A stretch of DNA of 64,000 nucleotides, taken from Choanephora cucurbitarum. Lineage: Eukaryota; Mucoromycota; Mucoromycetes; Mucorales; Choanephoraceae. Position 1 is the stretch's first letter. Every line of letters begins with the position of its first letter. Below, piece after piece: positions 34,766 through 46,039 of this stretch. The position numbers and the translations under genes were made by a program. Location of the stretch: contig JAIWNI010000052.1 of NCBI GenBank assembly GCA_025331435.1, positions 124,001 through 188,000 on the forward strand. The letters run 5' to 3'. The notes under the pieces were generated by a model. The model searched no databases, was not told where the DNA came from, and saw only the letters and a program-made list of their open reading frames with translations.

Positions 34766-35811
34766 ATGGATAATATATTTTGGGGTAAAGCGTATAGAAT
34801 TGGATCACTTTTTGTTTTCTATGAACTCAACAAAAAAGACATAAACTTCTGCTTTTGTTGAAATACAAAGCTAAACGCGTAGAACCTGGAAAAACTTGTC
34901 CTGTTCGTATAGACGGTATACTTCGGATACAACAAGTAAGAAAAGAAGAAGAAAAAAAAGCCTTGACAGCAACTAAACTTTTGCCAATAAGGCATGTTTG
35001 CCAGAAAATCCCAAGGAGGGCAAGACAGTATTAAAAGTACTTGTGAATGGAACCAATTTTGTGTTATGTACACTTACCAAGAATAGAGTAAGTTTTTTTT
35101 TTCTGATCAGACAACATGCACACATAGGCTGACAAACATTCAGGTGGAAAGTCAAAAACTGTCACATATCTTTACACCTTCAGATCAAGCAAAACTATCT
35201 GTAGAAGGAGCAAAGTAAGAAAAGACATACTTTGTATCAACACACACACACACAGAGTACTGATCAGCTCATCTAGTGGTGTTGATGTTACAGGTTATTT
35301 TGATTTTATGCCTGTGAGTGAAGAAGAGGAAGACGAAGAAGAGGAAGAGGAAGAGACGGTAACAGGTCAACCCACTTATATGAACTATTTGAGCGATCTG
35401 TTAGGTCCTGATTTAGCTGATGATGACGATGACGATTATGAAGACGAGATGGATCCATCTCAAGATGACTACGGTACATTGGCATTCAGAGATCCAACAG
35501 ATAACGATCTCTTGGGTGGATTTGAACTTAGACATTTCAACCTGGTACCAAATGCTCCTGGATTCGATAAAGTTGATTTAAGAGCAGAAGAACAGGATAT
35601 TGAAGAAACACTACTCAAGTAAGTAGAAATCATCAGTAAAAAGGAATAGGCTTCAAGTAACCCATCTGATTCTTTTGATAGTGATAATATTGCTAAAGGA
35701 TTAGTGAATGCACTATTGAACAGTGGTGATGATATGCAGATTGCAAAGGGAAAAGAATTAGCTAGAAAGCTAAAAAAGCAATGCAAGCAGAGAAGAAAGA
35801 AAAGTTTATAA
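34766..35811 (+). CDS. Nucleoplasmin-like acidic nuclear protein, 240 aa
   Basis: Six exons, 34766..34784, 34871..34935, 34992..35087, 35144..35214, 35277..35618 and 35682..35811. The start MDNIFWAKRVEPGKTCPVRI, then VLVNGTNFVLCTLTK, a LSHIF..DQAKLSVEGANGVDVTGYF segment and an acidic run (EEEEDEEEEEE) match the nucleoplasmin-like (NPL) domain. That domain is found at the N-terminus of Fpr3/Fpr4/FKBP46 and HD2 proteins. A second acidic patch (ADDDDDDYEDEMD) follows. No FKBP prolyl-isomerase domain is present; the C-terminus is instead short and basic (KELARKLKKQCKQRRKKSL), like a nuclear signal. A histone-chaperone role is likely by family. The internal exon 2/3 junction is supported by phase only. 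AATAAA overlaps the stop. Confidence 0.78.
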
Positions 35812-35827
35812 AATAAAGGATCGGTGA

Positions 35828-36929
35828 TTAACATAGTTTGGCACTGGCAAAGCACCGACTGCCTACATAACCTACAAATCCAACGTATTCCAAGTTGACA
35901 CACTCTGTTTCAGTTCCAATAAGCTTGATAAGTACATATTTAGCTGATTTATCGTTTAAGTGGATCAGACTGACTTGCTGGGAGGGTAAAGAAGGAGGAT
36001 TGAACCAGGTCACTGAGAGACCATTGTCTTCAACTGGTTGTTCATGATAGAGATCGTAGGGCCGAGTTACTTTTTTTTAACGTTTAGAGATGTGTAAGAA
36101 GCTTGTTTTATTCTTTCGTTTACCTTCAATATCAATAGGTTGATTCGAAGTGAAAATCATGCCGTATTTAAATGAAGTGCTAAACATGTATACAATTTAA
36201 AGAAGGAATAGGCTAATGTGTGTATGCTTATTGCTTCTTACCCATATAGCGGTGCTTTGATGATGACATGAGATAGATAACAACTTTGACTACGCCGAAA
36301 TTCATTTGATTTGGATCCTGTAAATTTCAATAAAATATTCACTGTACCACATCTTGAGGCACTAGATAGCATATCAAATTATATGTATAATTCTCCCCTT
36401 TCCTACTTCTTGCTCTCTTACCAGTAAATACTTTGATCATTTCGAAGTATATTTTGTATAGCATAGTTATAACTAAAATGATAAAAGTCAACGTGTACAG
36501 CAGCAATTGTTTTTCTATCACACTTTACCTGTATTGCCCGCCATCCTGAAAGATGATATCAAAACCTAATGGTACATAATTATGACTGGTTGGAATCCGT
36601 TCTAATTGTTGATGACAGAGTAAAGAGAGATTGACAGCTCTTTCATCCTGTGTACATGATATATCTGTTGTCTGAAAGACACCTGGATCTAAGGCAGATT
36701 CAGACAGAGGATCTAAATAGTTGGCTCTAGTGATGGATATGGCTGAACTGATGTTACTCGGCCTTTCACTCATAATGTTTCCTTCTGGATCACGATAAAC
36801 AATGGCTTGTGGTGGCCGTAATCGAGATGAGCGTGGTATAGGTCGATTGGTGAATGGATTGTGTCTAAGTAATCTGGGTGCATTAGCTGGTGTTTCCTGA
36901 ACAAATTGTTCTTGATCATCATAAGACAT
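35828..36929 (-). CDS. Hypothetical protein, 271 aa, family not recognised
   Basis: Five exons in consistent phase: 36529..36929, 36432..36472, 36242..36317, 36124..36179 and 35828..36069. The N-terminal ~80 residues are Arg/Pro/Ser-rich and probably disordered (LLRHNPFTNRPIPRSSRLRP). From about residue 115 on the sequence looks like a beta-rich globular domain (YVPLGFDIIFQDGG, SCYLSHVIIKAPLYG, KYGMIFTSNQPIDIE). It ends KYVLIKLIG...NLEYVGFVGYVG, a pattern reminiscent of the last strands of discoidin/APC10-type jelly rolls; this is only a resemblance. The donor of exon 2 (GTATTT) is weak. Its stop lies 17 bases from the convergent nucleoplasmin-like stop. Confidence 0.65.
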
Positions 36930-37597
36930 AGTTCAAGTTTTATTAGAAAGGGAAAATAAAGAAGAGGAAACAATAAGAAAATAAAGCGAGGTACATACAA
37001 TCAAAGAAAAACAACTTTTTGTATAGAGATGATATAAGGAAAAACTTCTTTTTCAAGACAATGTTTGCTTAGAGTGAAGCAAACAAACTTTTCTGCTTGA
37101 TTTTTTCTTTGGATAACCCCCAACCTTCTTCTTTTTGTAGTAAACTCATGACAGTTATAGTACTATGATGTACTCAAACGATAAGCTTCTCAAGCGTGTA
37201 TATACATGGGTGTAGAGAGAAATAAAAGAGTTAAAAAAAGATCATTTCATTTAACAACCTAGGTATATTACATGACCACTTGTTGATCTGTGCACTTGTT
37301 TATTTTGTTGTTGTCAATTTCACATGAAAATGCCAATTTCTTCTTATAGAGTCATAATCAAATCAAACATAACAGAAGAAATTCACTGGTATCACTCAAT
37401 GACTTAAAAGGATTAAACCCTGAATAGAGTGAGGGTTTCAAAGCAAATGTTTATAGTTTCTGTCCCATCGTATCGATAAGAAATCTCTTTTTTTTTTCTA
37501 CTTCTTTGAAACCCCTCTGTATCGTTGTACTTGTATCATGATGTATTTAACAGATCTAGCTCCAGATGATGTAAGATAAAAAAAGCGTTGCCTAACT
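36930..37597. other. Intergenic, no gene seen
   Basis: 668 bases between the start of the 36 kb gene and the stop of the chorismate mutase gene, both minus-strand. AT-rich, no coding frame or RNA gene recognised. Confidence 0.5.
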
Positions 37598-38629
37598 TTA
37601 TTCATTGTCTACGTTGCATACCGCTTGCTTGGCAGCATGAGCATTCTTTCCACGATTAATCAAATAGTCCACTTCAACCACCTTAGTCAAAGGAATTACC
37701 CATCGCTTATAAAGATCGACAACAGCTTCTACGGGTATACGCAAGTGCTTACTGGTGCCTTCTTGTTCTTCATCTAATGTCTGACCATAGACAAGTGCCT
37801 TCCTACGAAGTCTCTCCAACACTTGAGCTTCTACTGCCTTATTTGTCAATAATTCGTCAATCTTTTCTCTGTCTTCAACTAAGGCGAGGCGAATGTATTC
37901 TTCAGGGCTTGATCTGAACTTTGATTCTGCAATGAATTTGCCTATTGAACGATTAAAAAAGAGTTTTCTAGAAGAAAGAAAAAAATTTTCCTTACCGAAA
38001 TGAATACGTTTACTCAATGCTTGAAGTGCTTCAATGTCTTTTGTCACTGAACTACCATAGTTCTTATCATCTGTGTTTTTACAAATGGCAGGAACAATAT
38101 CTTTCAGATAAACCTCCATGATTTTGCTGTTAATGTTGATATCGTTAGGCTCCAAGAATTGATCAAATTCCAATGGAGGAAGAATAGGTTCAGGTAATGG
38201 TGATGTGAAAGCATATTCGTCAGGGCTTGAATTATAGTTAGTTATTGGTCTCATATGTGCTTGTGTCCACTTACCTAGTATATCTACGTACTTTGGCTAC
38301 ACCAGATCAAAAAGAGAGAGAAAGAGATAAATAATGGCACAAATTCAAATAACAAACAATCGCTTTTTTTACCATGCACTTTTTCTGTTTCCCATAAGAA
38401 ATATTCCAGAAAATTACGATCACCAGTCGCACCTTTGAATTCTAAAGCGCCCTTTTCATAAATACAAGGATTTAAACCGAATTGAGCTCTTTCAATCAAA
38501 GCTAATGTACACATGTTAAACACAAAGGGAGCTTGAAATAACAATCTCCTTACCGAAAATAATGGTATCTTCTAAGCGGATTAGAGTACTGCGTAATTTG
38601 TCAAGTGTATAAGGATCGTTTGGAGCCAT
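37598..38629 (-). CDS. ARO7: Chorismate mutase (Aro7 type)
   Basis: Five exons, 38554..38629, 38373..38501, 38275..38296, 37996..38225 and 37598..37941; 266 aa, close to yeast Aro7 (256). It converts chorismate to prephenate for Phe/Tyr synthesis. Diagnostic stretches: LDKLRSTLIRLEDTIIFALIERAQFG at the start, the allosteric/regulatory region (FLWETEKVHGK, RRYTSPDEYAFTS), DIEALQALSKRIHFGKFIAESKF and the C-terminal VVDLYKRWVIPLTKVVEVDYL. Exon 3 is a 22-base microexon (AKVRRYTR) in a conserved position. In yeast Aro7 this fold is activated by Trp and inhibited by Tyr; residues for that were not checked individually. Confidence 0.95.
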
Positions 38630-39210
38630 TTTGAATGAAAATAAAAAGTGAAAAGAAGAAAAGAAGAAAAGAAGAAAAAGACAAGCCAAATGAAACTAAT
38701 GCCTCGACAATGAGTCACTACAGCTATTTTTTTTCTAATCCAATGAGATTCGTTTCTGAACAAGTTTTATTTAGACAAAAGTAATTTGACTGAAACAAGA
38801 AAAATGTGAACAAAGTCAACATTTCTCAAGTTTAATATATAGCTTATCTCAATTTGCCATGAAAGGCCATTCGGATATCAATAAAGCTTACTGCTCTTAC
38901 TAGTACAAATTACCGCAAAAAAGAAAAGCAGGAAGCCCAAGTGCCACACGATGAAAGAATTATTATGTATCTATCGAAAACACTAATTATGTAAATCGCA
39001 GAGTTTTTGATTAGCTGTTAATAGAAACTGTCCAACTTAATCAAAGTACAATAGCTAAAAAAAGGGGGAATGTGTGCACAAACTCCAATTCTCTCCCCCA
39101 AAATTAATATGTAAGCTAAATTTTAAAAATGCTATTTTCCATATTATTCTTTGTCCAAATTCTTTTTTTAATATACACATACAACCTCTCTTATTCTCAT
39201 CGTTATCGAC
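38630..39210. other. Intergenic between divergent ARO7 and NTO1-like genes
   Basis: 581 AT-rich bases holding two promoters. A CTCTCCCCC stretch (39091-39100) and short T-runs lie upstream of the NTO1-like ATG. No gene seen. Confidence 0.5.
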
Positions 39211-42200
39211 ATGTCGAGACATACGAGAAGAGGTCGACCGAAAAGGGGCTCAACACTTGCTGCCTTACACTCAAACGCGCATAAAGAACTGGCCGTCAGT
39301 CATTCAGCCATACACGATCTAGATGTAAAGAAACCGATAGCTGTTCTACAGCTACCTTCTACCGCAACCACCAGAGCTGGTCAACTGAACCAGAGAAAAA
39401 GCATTGAGCTGCTTGAAAATACCCAAAATACACTTGCTAGAAACATCGAGCTGGCTAAATTGCCACAGGTACATTATACAAAGCAACAAGCCTTTGGAGA
39501 AACGACTCAGATAGAAGACGAAGAGGACAGTGACTATCGCATGCAACAACAATATCAAGAAGATCAATTGTTGGCTCAATATTACCAAATGCAAAAACAC
39601 AATGATAATCCTCAGGATGCAGCCAATCATTACCGAGAAATCCTGAAACAGAGTCAACTGTATAAAAGACCAGAGAATCATTATATTCATTACAATGAAC
39701 CTTCTGATGTTGAATTATACGACATAGTAGAGTATGATATGGACGAACAAGATCAATGTTGGCTACAGCTTTACAACAAGGAACGCCGAAAGGAGTCTCT
39801 GGATGACGTATCGCCTTTCTTGTTTGAATGCATTATGGATAAACTAGAAAAAGAATGGCTTAATCTGGTAAGAGCTCTTTTCTGTTGAGACAAGACTATT
39901 TTTTATGTTTTGACAGCTCTATTTTTGGGGGAGAGTAGATCAAAAATGCACCTAAACCAATCACAGAAGATATTGTATTACCTGAAGATTCTGCTTGTGC
40001 TGTCTGTGATGACACAGAAGTTGAGAACAGTAATGCTATTGTGTTTTGTGATGGCTGTAATGTAGCTGTTCATCAAGAATGTTATGGTATTCCTTATATA
40101 CCTGAAGGACAATGGCTCTGTAGAAAATGTATGATCTCTCCAGAAAATCCAGTATCTTGTCTATTCTGTCCTAATGAAGGAGGTGCATTTAAACAGACCA
40201 ACACAAACCAATGGGGTCATTTGCTTTGTGCCATCTGGATCCCAGAGGTGGGCGTAGGTAATCCTATCTATATGGAACCCATTGAGATGATTGAGAATAT
40301 ACCGAAAAGTCGTTGGAAGCTGACTTGCTCTATCTGTCGCATAAAGGAAGGCGCCTGTATCCAATGCGATAATAAGCACTGTTTTCTTGCTTTTCATGTC
40401 ACTTGTGCTAAAACGGCTGGGTTGTGCATGAAGATGAATAACGTAAATGAGTCTGATGGTGTTGTCTTGAAGGCTTATTGTCAAAAGCATACGCCTAGAG
40501 AACACATTCAGCAAACAAGATTCAACACAGTTTCAGCTATGCGGCACACGAATGAGGATGATTATCAAGAAGAAGAAGAAGAAGTTCATGTGAACTCAGT
40601 ATTACCTAAAAAACGACTAAATGCAAAGGATCACAAGATAGCTCGAGCACATCAACATCAGTATTCAACTGGTGCACCTATTGCTCCTGATCTTATTCTC
40701 CAAAAAATTGACCGCCTGCCTTGGGTTTATCTTTCGGGCATTAGAAAATTACCTCAATTAGTCAATGCAGTAGCTCATTATTGGTCTCTAAAAGAGAATC
40801 TAGACGTGGAGCACCTTTATTGAAAAGACTACATCTTGAGGTAAGTCTCTTTATTTTATGGATTTCTACGTTCATCTGAATTGAACCTGATTTTTGCATA
40901 TAAAGCCATGGACTGCTGTTTCCAAGCATGATGAAGATATGCATGGTGTTAAGGCACAGGTAATACGGTATGACCATACAAGAATCAAAAGAAAAAAAAA
41001 GAAAAGAGTATGTCAATTCATCTTCCCCTCCTGTCTTTTCTTTCTATCTATTCTAGTTTGTTAGTCACCTTCGTACAGACCTTGAAAAGATTCGAATGCT
41101 TTCAGAACAAGTACAGAAAAGAGAACGGTTAAAGCTAGAGAGAACACGAAAACAAAAGGCTTATTTGGAAATGATCTTGTTCCCTCTTGAACACGTAGCT
41201 CGTCCTCTACTTGAAGAACTGATTGAAAAAGATCGAAAGCGACTCTTTTATCATCCAGTTCAGGCTAAGGATGAGCCTCAATATCATACAATCATCAAGA
41301 AGCCAATGTGCTTTTCCATTATTGAGCAGAAATTGAATCTGCATAAATATCAATGTTTGTCCGACTTTTTGGCTGACCTTCAATTAATTTGGGAAAATGC
41401 GATGCGATATAATCCTTTAGGCACATCGCATCATAAAGTAGCCAGCAAGCTGAAGACCGCATCTCTTAAACTATTTCCTTTAGCAGAAGAGAGAATGAGT
41501 CGCTTCGAATTGTTGGAAAATGGTATATGGAATCAACCGATGGATGATACTATTTTTGATTATGAAAAATTGGACGACGATGATGAAGAAGAAGAGATAG
41601 AGAGTTCTGACGACAAGCCAATGGAAGTAGAGATGATCACTCCTTCACCAGAAAAAGTATATGAACAACAACAAGAAGGAAAAGAACCTGAAAAGGAAAT
41701 CAAAGCTGAACAAGAAGTCATTTTAAATCAACTTGATATCAAATCACCATCCTCTAATAATCGCCAAAAAGAAGAAGTAAATGCGGATAGTAAGAAAACA
41801 AAGAAGCGTAGACATTCTGGCTCTATCACTACTCCCGCTCCTCGTTTGACACGTAGTGCAGGATTGGAAGCCAGCATACAAGAGTTTACAAAACGAGCTA
41901 AGATTTCACATGAGGCTCGTACATTGTTTGCCTCTTATAATGGTGTATCTCATCTGAATCGACCTACTGAAAGCTACAAGGAAAATCGCAAGAAGCCTGC
42001 ACCTATTGGTTGGGTCTATCTAGAGGATGAAGAGGAGGAAGAGGAAGAGGAAGAAAACGATGATCATAATTCTGAAAGCAGTTCAGTATATCATCAACAA
42101 GGAGGAGAACAAAAAAGGACAAAACCACCAAAACCCAAGCGAAATGATATGCCTATACCTAACTTCAATCGAGGTGAAATTGTGTGGGCACGTGTGACAG

Positions 42201-42623
42201 GTTATCCTTCTCATCCTGCAAAGGTAAAACAAAAAAAGAGAAAAGACATACTTCTGTTTCTTTAATTGCATGGCATTTTTTTAGTTTCTCAATTATTCTG
42301 ATGAAGAGGCTGGTCCCAAATTAGTAGCAAATCGACGTTATGCAGGCGATGTTTTAGTTGAGTTTCTTAAAGTACCAGAGATGCATCGATATGGTTGGGT
42401 AGGACGACATACGATTTGTGAGATGGGCGATCCAAATGTAGACAGAGCCAAGTTAATGGAAGCATTAAAACAAAAGACAAGACGTCCAGCATTTATTCAG
42501 GAAGCTAAAGAAGGTTATCGGTGCGCTGGATCTATTCTCGGCCTTGATCCTGAACCTTTGTTGAAAAGCGTATTTGATACAGCTCAAACCCCAAAAAGAC
42601 ATCAAAAGAAAAATAAGCATTAA
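39211..42623 (+). CDS. NTO1: BRPF/Nto1-like PHD-bromodomain-PWWP protein, with apparent one-base frameshift
   Basis: Exons 39211..39867, 39939..40840, 40906..40959, 41057..42223 and 42285..42623; about 1,039 aa if the frame is continuous. A chromatin reader scaffold of MYST acetyltransferase complexes (NuA3/MOZ). Domains in order: an EPL1-like region (NEPSDVELYDIVEYDMDEQD), PHD1 (CAVCDDTEVENSNAIVFCDG), a zinc knuckle and extended PHD2 (CLFCPNEGGAFKQT, WGHLLCAIW, FHVTCAKTAG), a bromodomain (about 41,200-41,500), acidic and basic linkers and a C-terminal PWWP-type domain (RGEIVWARVTGYPSHPA). Exon 2 is 902 bases, one short of phase: at AAAA (40790-40793) the reading changes from WSLKENLD... to the family-conserved KRESRRGAPLLKRL. 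This is either an error, a lesion or a -1 shift. Confidence 0.9.
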
Positions 42624-42865
42624 GTCATCCTATATACTTTCATTTGCATACACAATAATCTCTATCCTTATCACTGACTTCAGATACCAAATATACTCAC
42701 CCACCATTAAAGAAGCAAAAAAAAATTATTTGGGTTATATAGATTTTTATTTATGAATGAGAGAGAATAATGAGTATATCATGAAAGAATAAGAATTATA
42801 TGCAAAAGAGAAAGAAAAAAAAAAGGCTGGGGATATCTAGGTTACAATATAAAGAGAGAAATGAT

Positions 42866-43276
42866 CTAAGTCAAACGAGTGTTACTTGCACGCTTGATTT
42901 TGGCCTTGTCTTCAGCAGAGGGTTTTGCTTCGGCTAATTTCTTCATGATAGTCAATTTACCAACAGCATTGGCCTTTACAGACATTTGTCTTTCGATACT
43001 CTTGTTGATTTGAGCTGTCAATTTCTAATCATGAAATAATGCGTAAGATTTCAATGGAAGTAAAAATCGTCATTATCGTCCTTACTTTATCCATAGAACG
43101 TTGTTTGACTAAAGAAGCTTTCTTGGGAGGAACTACTCTGGCTATCCTTCAAAATTGAGTATCGATAAGCAGAAAAGTCATCTTGTTTATTTACCTCCTT
43201 TCTTTGTAATGCCCTTCTTCTCTCTACCGCCCTTTTGCTTTGCCTTTCCAGCCTTCTTGAGACTACCTTGAACCAT
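42866..43276 (-). CDS. UPF0390 family small basic protein (C19orf53/L10K-like), 98 aa
   Basis: Three exons, 43195..43276, 43086..43141 and 42866..43024. The product is very Lys-rich: MVQGSLKKAGKAKQKGG at the start, RVVPPKKASLVKQRSMDKKL in the middle, a helix (INKSIERQMSVKANAVGKLT) and a Lys/Ala tail. This matches the order of the UPF0390 family (Q/G-basic start, RVxxPKKA, then INKxIExxMxxKA). Family members are small, nucleolar-type basic proteins of unclear function. It is divergent from fibrillarin with 233 bases between start codons. Confidence 0.8.
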
Positions 43277-43509
43277 TCTAAAATAATTAAAAAATAGAAA
43301 GAGATAAACCAATTGAATTGGTTACTTTTAAAAAATAGTTATGAGTAAATGCCAGAGTAAAAGCAGTCGGGGCTATGCAAACTTCCTGTTGGCTGTTCTC
43401 TAAGCCACTTGTCAGATTGGAGAGGAAAATAGCTAATTTTAAAGAAAAAGTTTCTTTTTTTTTCTCCTCTTTATTTTCCCTTTTGTAATAAACATCAGCT
43501 CAACTTAAG
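43277..43509. promoter_or_regulatory. Compact bidirectional promoter between UPF0390 and fibrillarin genes
   Basis: 233 bases must drive both genes. It contains a 17-base near-perfect palindrome, AACCAATTGAATTGGTT (43307-43323), made of two opposed CCAAT boxes. A T/C-rich tract lies just before the fibrillarin ATG (43449-43482). The motifs are seen; the function is inferred. Confidence 0.4.
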
Positions 43510-44763
43510 ATGGCTTTTGAATCTCGTGGTGGACGTGGTGGTGCCCGTGGTATGTTTTCTTTATGCAGATGCCATAGTTTCTCTTCAGAAAAGATGACAT
43601 TAATAGATCACTATTGTTGATTGTGAAACTGATCGATCTTTTCTTTTTAATATAGGTGGCCGTGGTGGTTTTGGCGGTGGCCGTGGTGGTGGCCGTGGCG
43701 GTTTCGGCGGTGGTGGCCGTGGTGGAGGTCGTGGTGGTTTCGGCGGTGGCCGTGGTATGTTTATTAGATAAAGCGAAGAGTTCCCTTTTTTTTTCTATAT
43801 TAGATATCAACATGTCAGTCAATTTGATTTATTCTCCTAAGAACAAATTAGAGTGAATTGACATTTTATAGATAGACAAAGAAAAATAGAAAAGGAACAG
43901 AAAGTGAATGAAATTTGATTTTTCTAATTGATTCTTCAATAGGCGGTGGCCGTGGTGGCGGTGCCGGTGGTCGTGGTGGTGCCAGAGGTGGTCGTGGTGG
44001 TGCTAGAGGTGGCCGTGGTGGTGCTGCTGGCCGTGGTGGTCGTGGTGGCGCTGCTAAGGTCGTCATTGAACCTCACAGACATGCTGGTATCTTTGTTGCC
44101 CGTGGTAAGGAAGATCTTTTGGTCACCAAGAACTTGGTTCCTGGTGAAACCGTCTATGGTGAAAAGCGTATCTCTGTAGATGGCCCTGATGCCACCAAGA
44201 TCGAATACCGTGTGTGGAACCCCTTCAGATCCAAGTTGGCTGCTGCTGTCTTGGGTGGTGTTGACCATGTTCACATTGCTCCTGGCAAGAAGGTCCTCTA
44301 TTTGGGTGCTGCTTCTGGTACCTCTGTCTCTCACGTTGCTGATATTGTTGGCCCTGAAGGTGCTGTCTATGCCGTCGAATTCTCTCACCGTCCCGGTCGT
44401 GATTTGATCAACATGGCCAAGAAGCGTACTAACGTTGTTCCTATCATTGAAGATGCCCGTCATCCTCAAAAGTACCGTATGTTGGTACCTACTGAAGTTG
44501 ATGTTATTTTTGCCGATGTTGCTCAACCTGATCAAGCTCGTATTATTGCTTTAAACGCTCACCATTTCCTTAAGAACAACGGTCACATTGTTATCTCTGT
44601 CAAAGCTTCATGTATCGATTCCACCGTAGATGCCGCCACTGTATTCGCTCGTGAAGTGAAGAAGCTTCAAGAAGAAAGAATCAAACCTCAAGAACAACTT
44701 ACTCTTGAACCTTATGAAAGAGACCACGCCGTTGTTGTCGGCAAGTACATTCGCAACAAATAG
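43510..44763 (+). CDS. NOP1: Fibrillarin, rRNA 2'-O-methyltransferase
   Basis: Three exons, 43510..43549, 43656..43754 and 43943..44763; 319 aa. The catalytic subunit of box C/D snoRNPs, acting in the nucleolus on pre-rRNA (and Gln of histone H2A). A Gly/Arg-rich N-terminus (residues about 6-85) is spread over all three exons, each junction falling inside a GGT codon. The methyltransferase core follows: [20 protein letters not shown], the SAM site [33 protein letters not shown], and [16 protein letters not shown]. The C-terminus [10 protein letters not shown] is intact. Codon use is strongly biased (GGT, CGT, GCT), typical of highly expressed genes. Confidence 0.97.
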
Positions 44764-46039
44764 ATGCAATATTTAAGTTAAGAAAAAGAAAAGCAGAGAA
44801 CAGCGAAAGGCCCCTTGTGTTGTGTGTATATATATATTTAGCATATCAAAACAGAAATAAATGCAAATAATTTCGATTTTTTATTCATCCGATGAGCCCT
44901 TGCTTATATGCTTTGGATAAGATAAAATTGCAGGAAAACGAGATTGTGTCTGAATTGTTTGGTAACTAAGGAATGATAGATAACTTGGCTCATAATAAGT
45001 AGAATGATTTATCTTGTCAGAATAAACCAAAGTAGAATTATACCGGGAACAATGACTCGATACGACCATACAAGTACATTGACCACATGTTTATAAAGCT
45101 TATTTTGCTTTGTATTTCTCAGTTGAATTCAGTGTCTCTTTTTTCTCGAAGATTTTATTATGAGTTTTCAAATTCACAAATTAAAGGCTCTATACCAAGA
45201 AAAGAAAAGTCATTTTTCATTTGCTACACTTAGCGCCTTTTTTTATGATGTCAAACATAAGCACATTGCGTGAAACAAAACTATTTCTCAACAAAAAATA
45301 TAGAAGCATATGAATTGAGTAAAGTGCACAAACACGTACTCTTGTTCTTCCATTCTCTTTTCGATTTAAAGACTTGCACACAAGTAAAAAAAAAGATTGT
45401 TCTCTTCATTTGCTATCATTTACTGGGGCGATGCATCACTTAATTATAAGTCAACAGACGCACTACATAAAGAAAAGGAGAACTGGAATCAATGAATAAG
45501 TTTAATGCAATAATCCTTCAGCATATCCATGACATCTGATTTGTTTTTGTTCTAGCAATGACAGGGTGCAATTCTGATTCCAAATATTTGTGTAATACCT
45601 TTGTGAGACACCTGATCAATAGATGTGCAACCTATCTGATAACCATCTATAAATCCCTACTTAAAAAAAAGTTTTAGTCTCGACAATTAGTTGCTATAGT
45701 CAACAGTATGTATCATGTCAGCACAAGTAGTAAATGATCCTTATTGTTCTTCTTTTCTGAGGAAAAGAAAGAAAGAGGAAGGGAGGGAGTAAGTTGTACT
45801 TGATGTAACCAAAGAATCAGTCCATTAATTTTATCCTTACTTAGGTTAACCTATTTGGAGATCAGATAAGTTTCTTTTTCCTTTCCAATCATCGTGTTTG
45901 TTGTTGTGTCACTTCCTTTTTTTTTTTTAGCAAATATAGTCAAATAAGATCTGATTATTTCTTTCCCTTGTCTTTTTTTTCTCTCTCTCTCTCTCTTATT
46001 TCTCTTTTTCCCCTTTGCCCTAGAAAAAAAAAGTGAAAC
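44764..46039. other. 1.28 kb intergenic region, no gene seen
   Basis: Fibrillarin 3' flank and promoter of the transporter gene. Short frames here lack coding character. A (CT)n tract (45981-46003) lies about 40 bases before the transporter start. No tRNA or repeat recognised. Confidence 0.5.

Noticed and set aside
43936..44535. Long minus-strand frames opposite fibrillarin
   Set aside because: They are antisense shadows of the biased GGT/CGT/GCT codons; no homology or start context.
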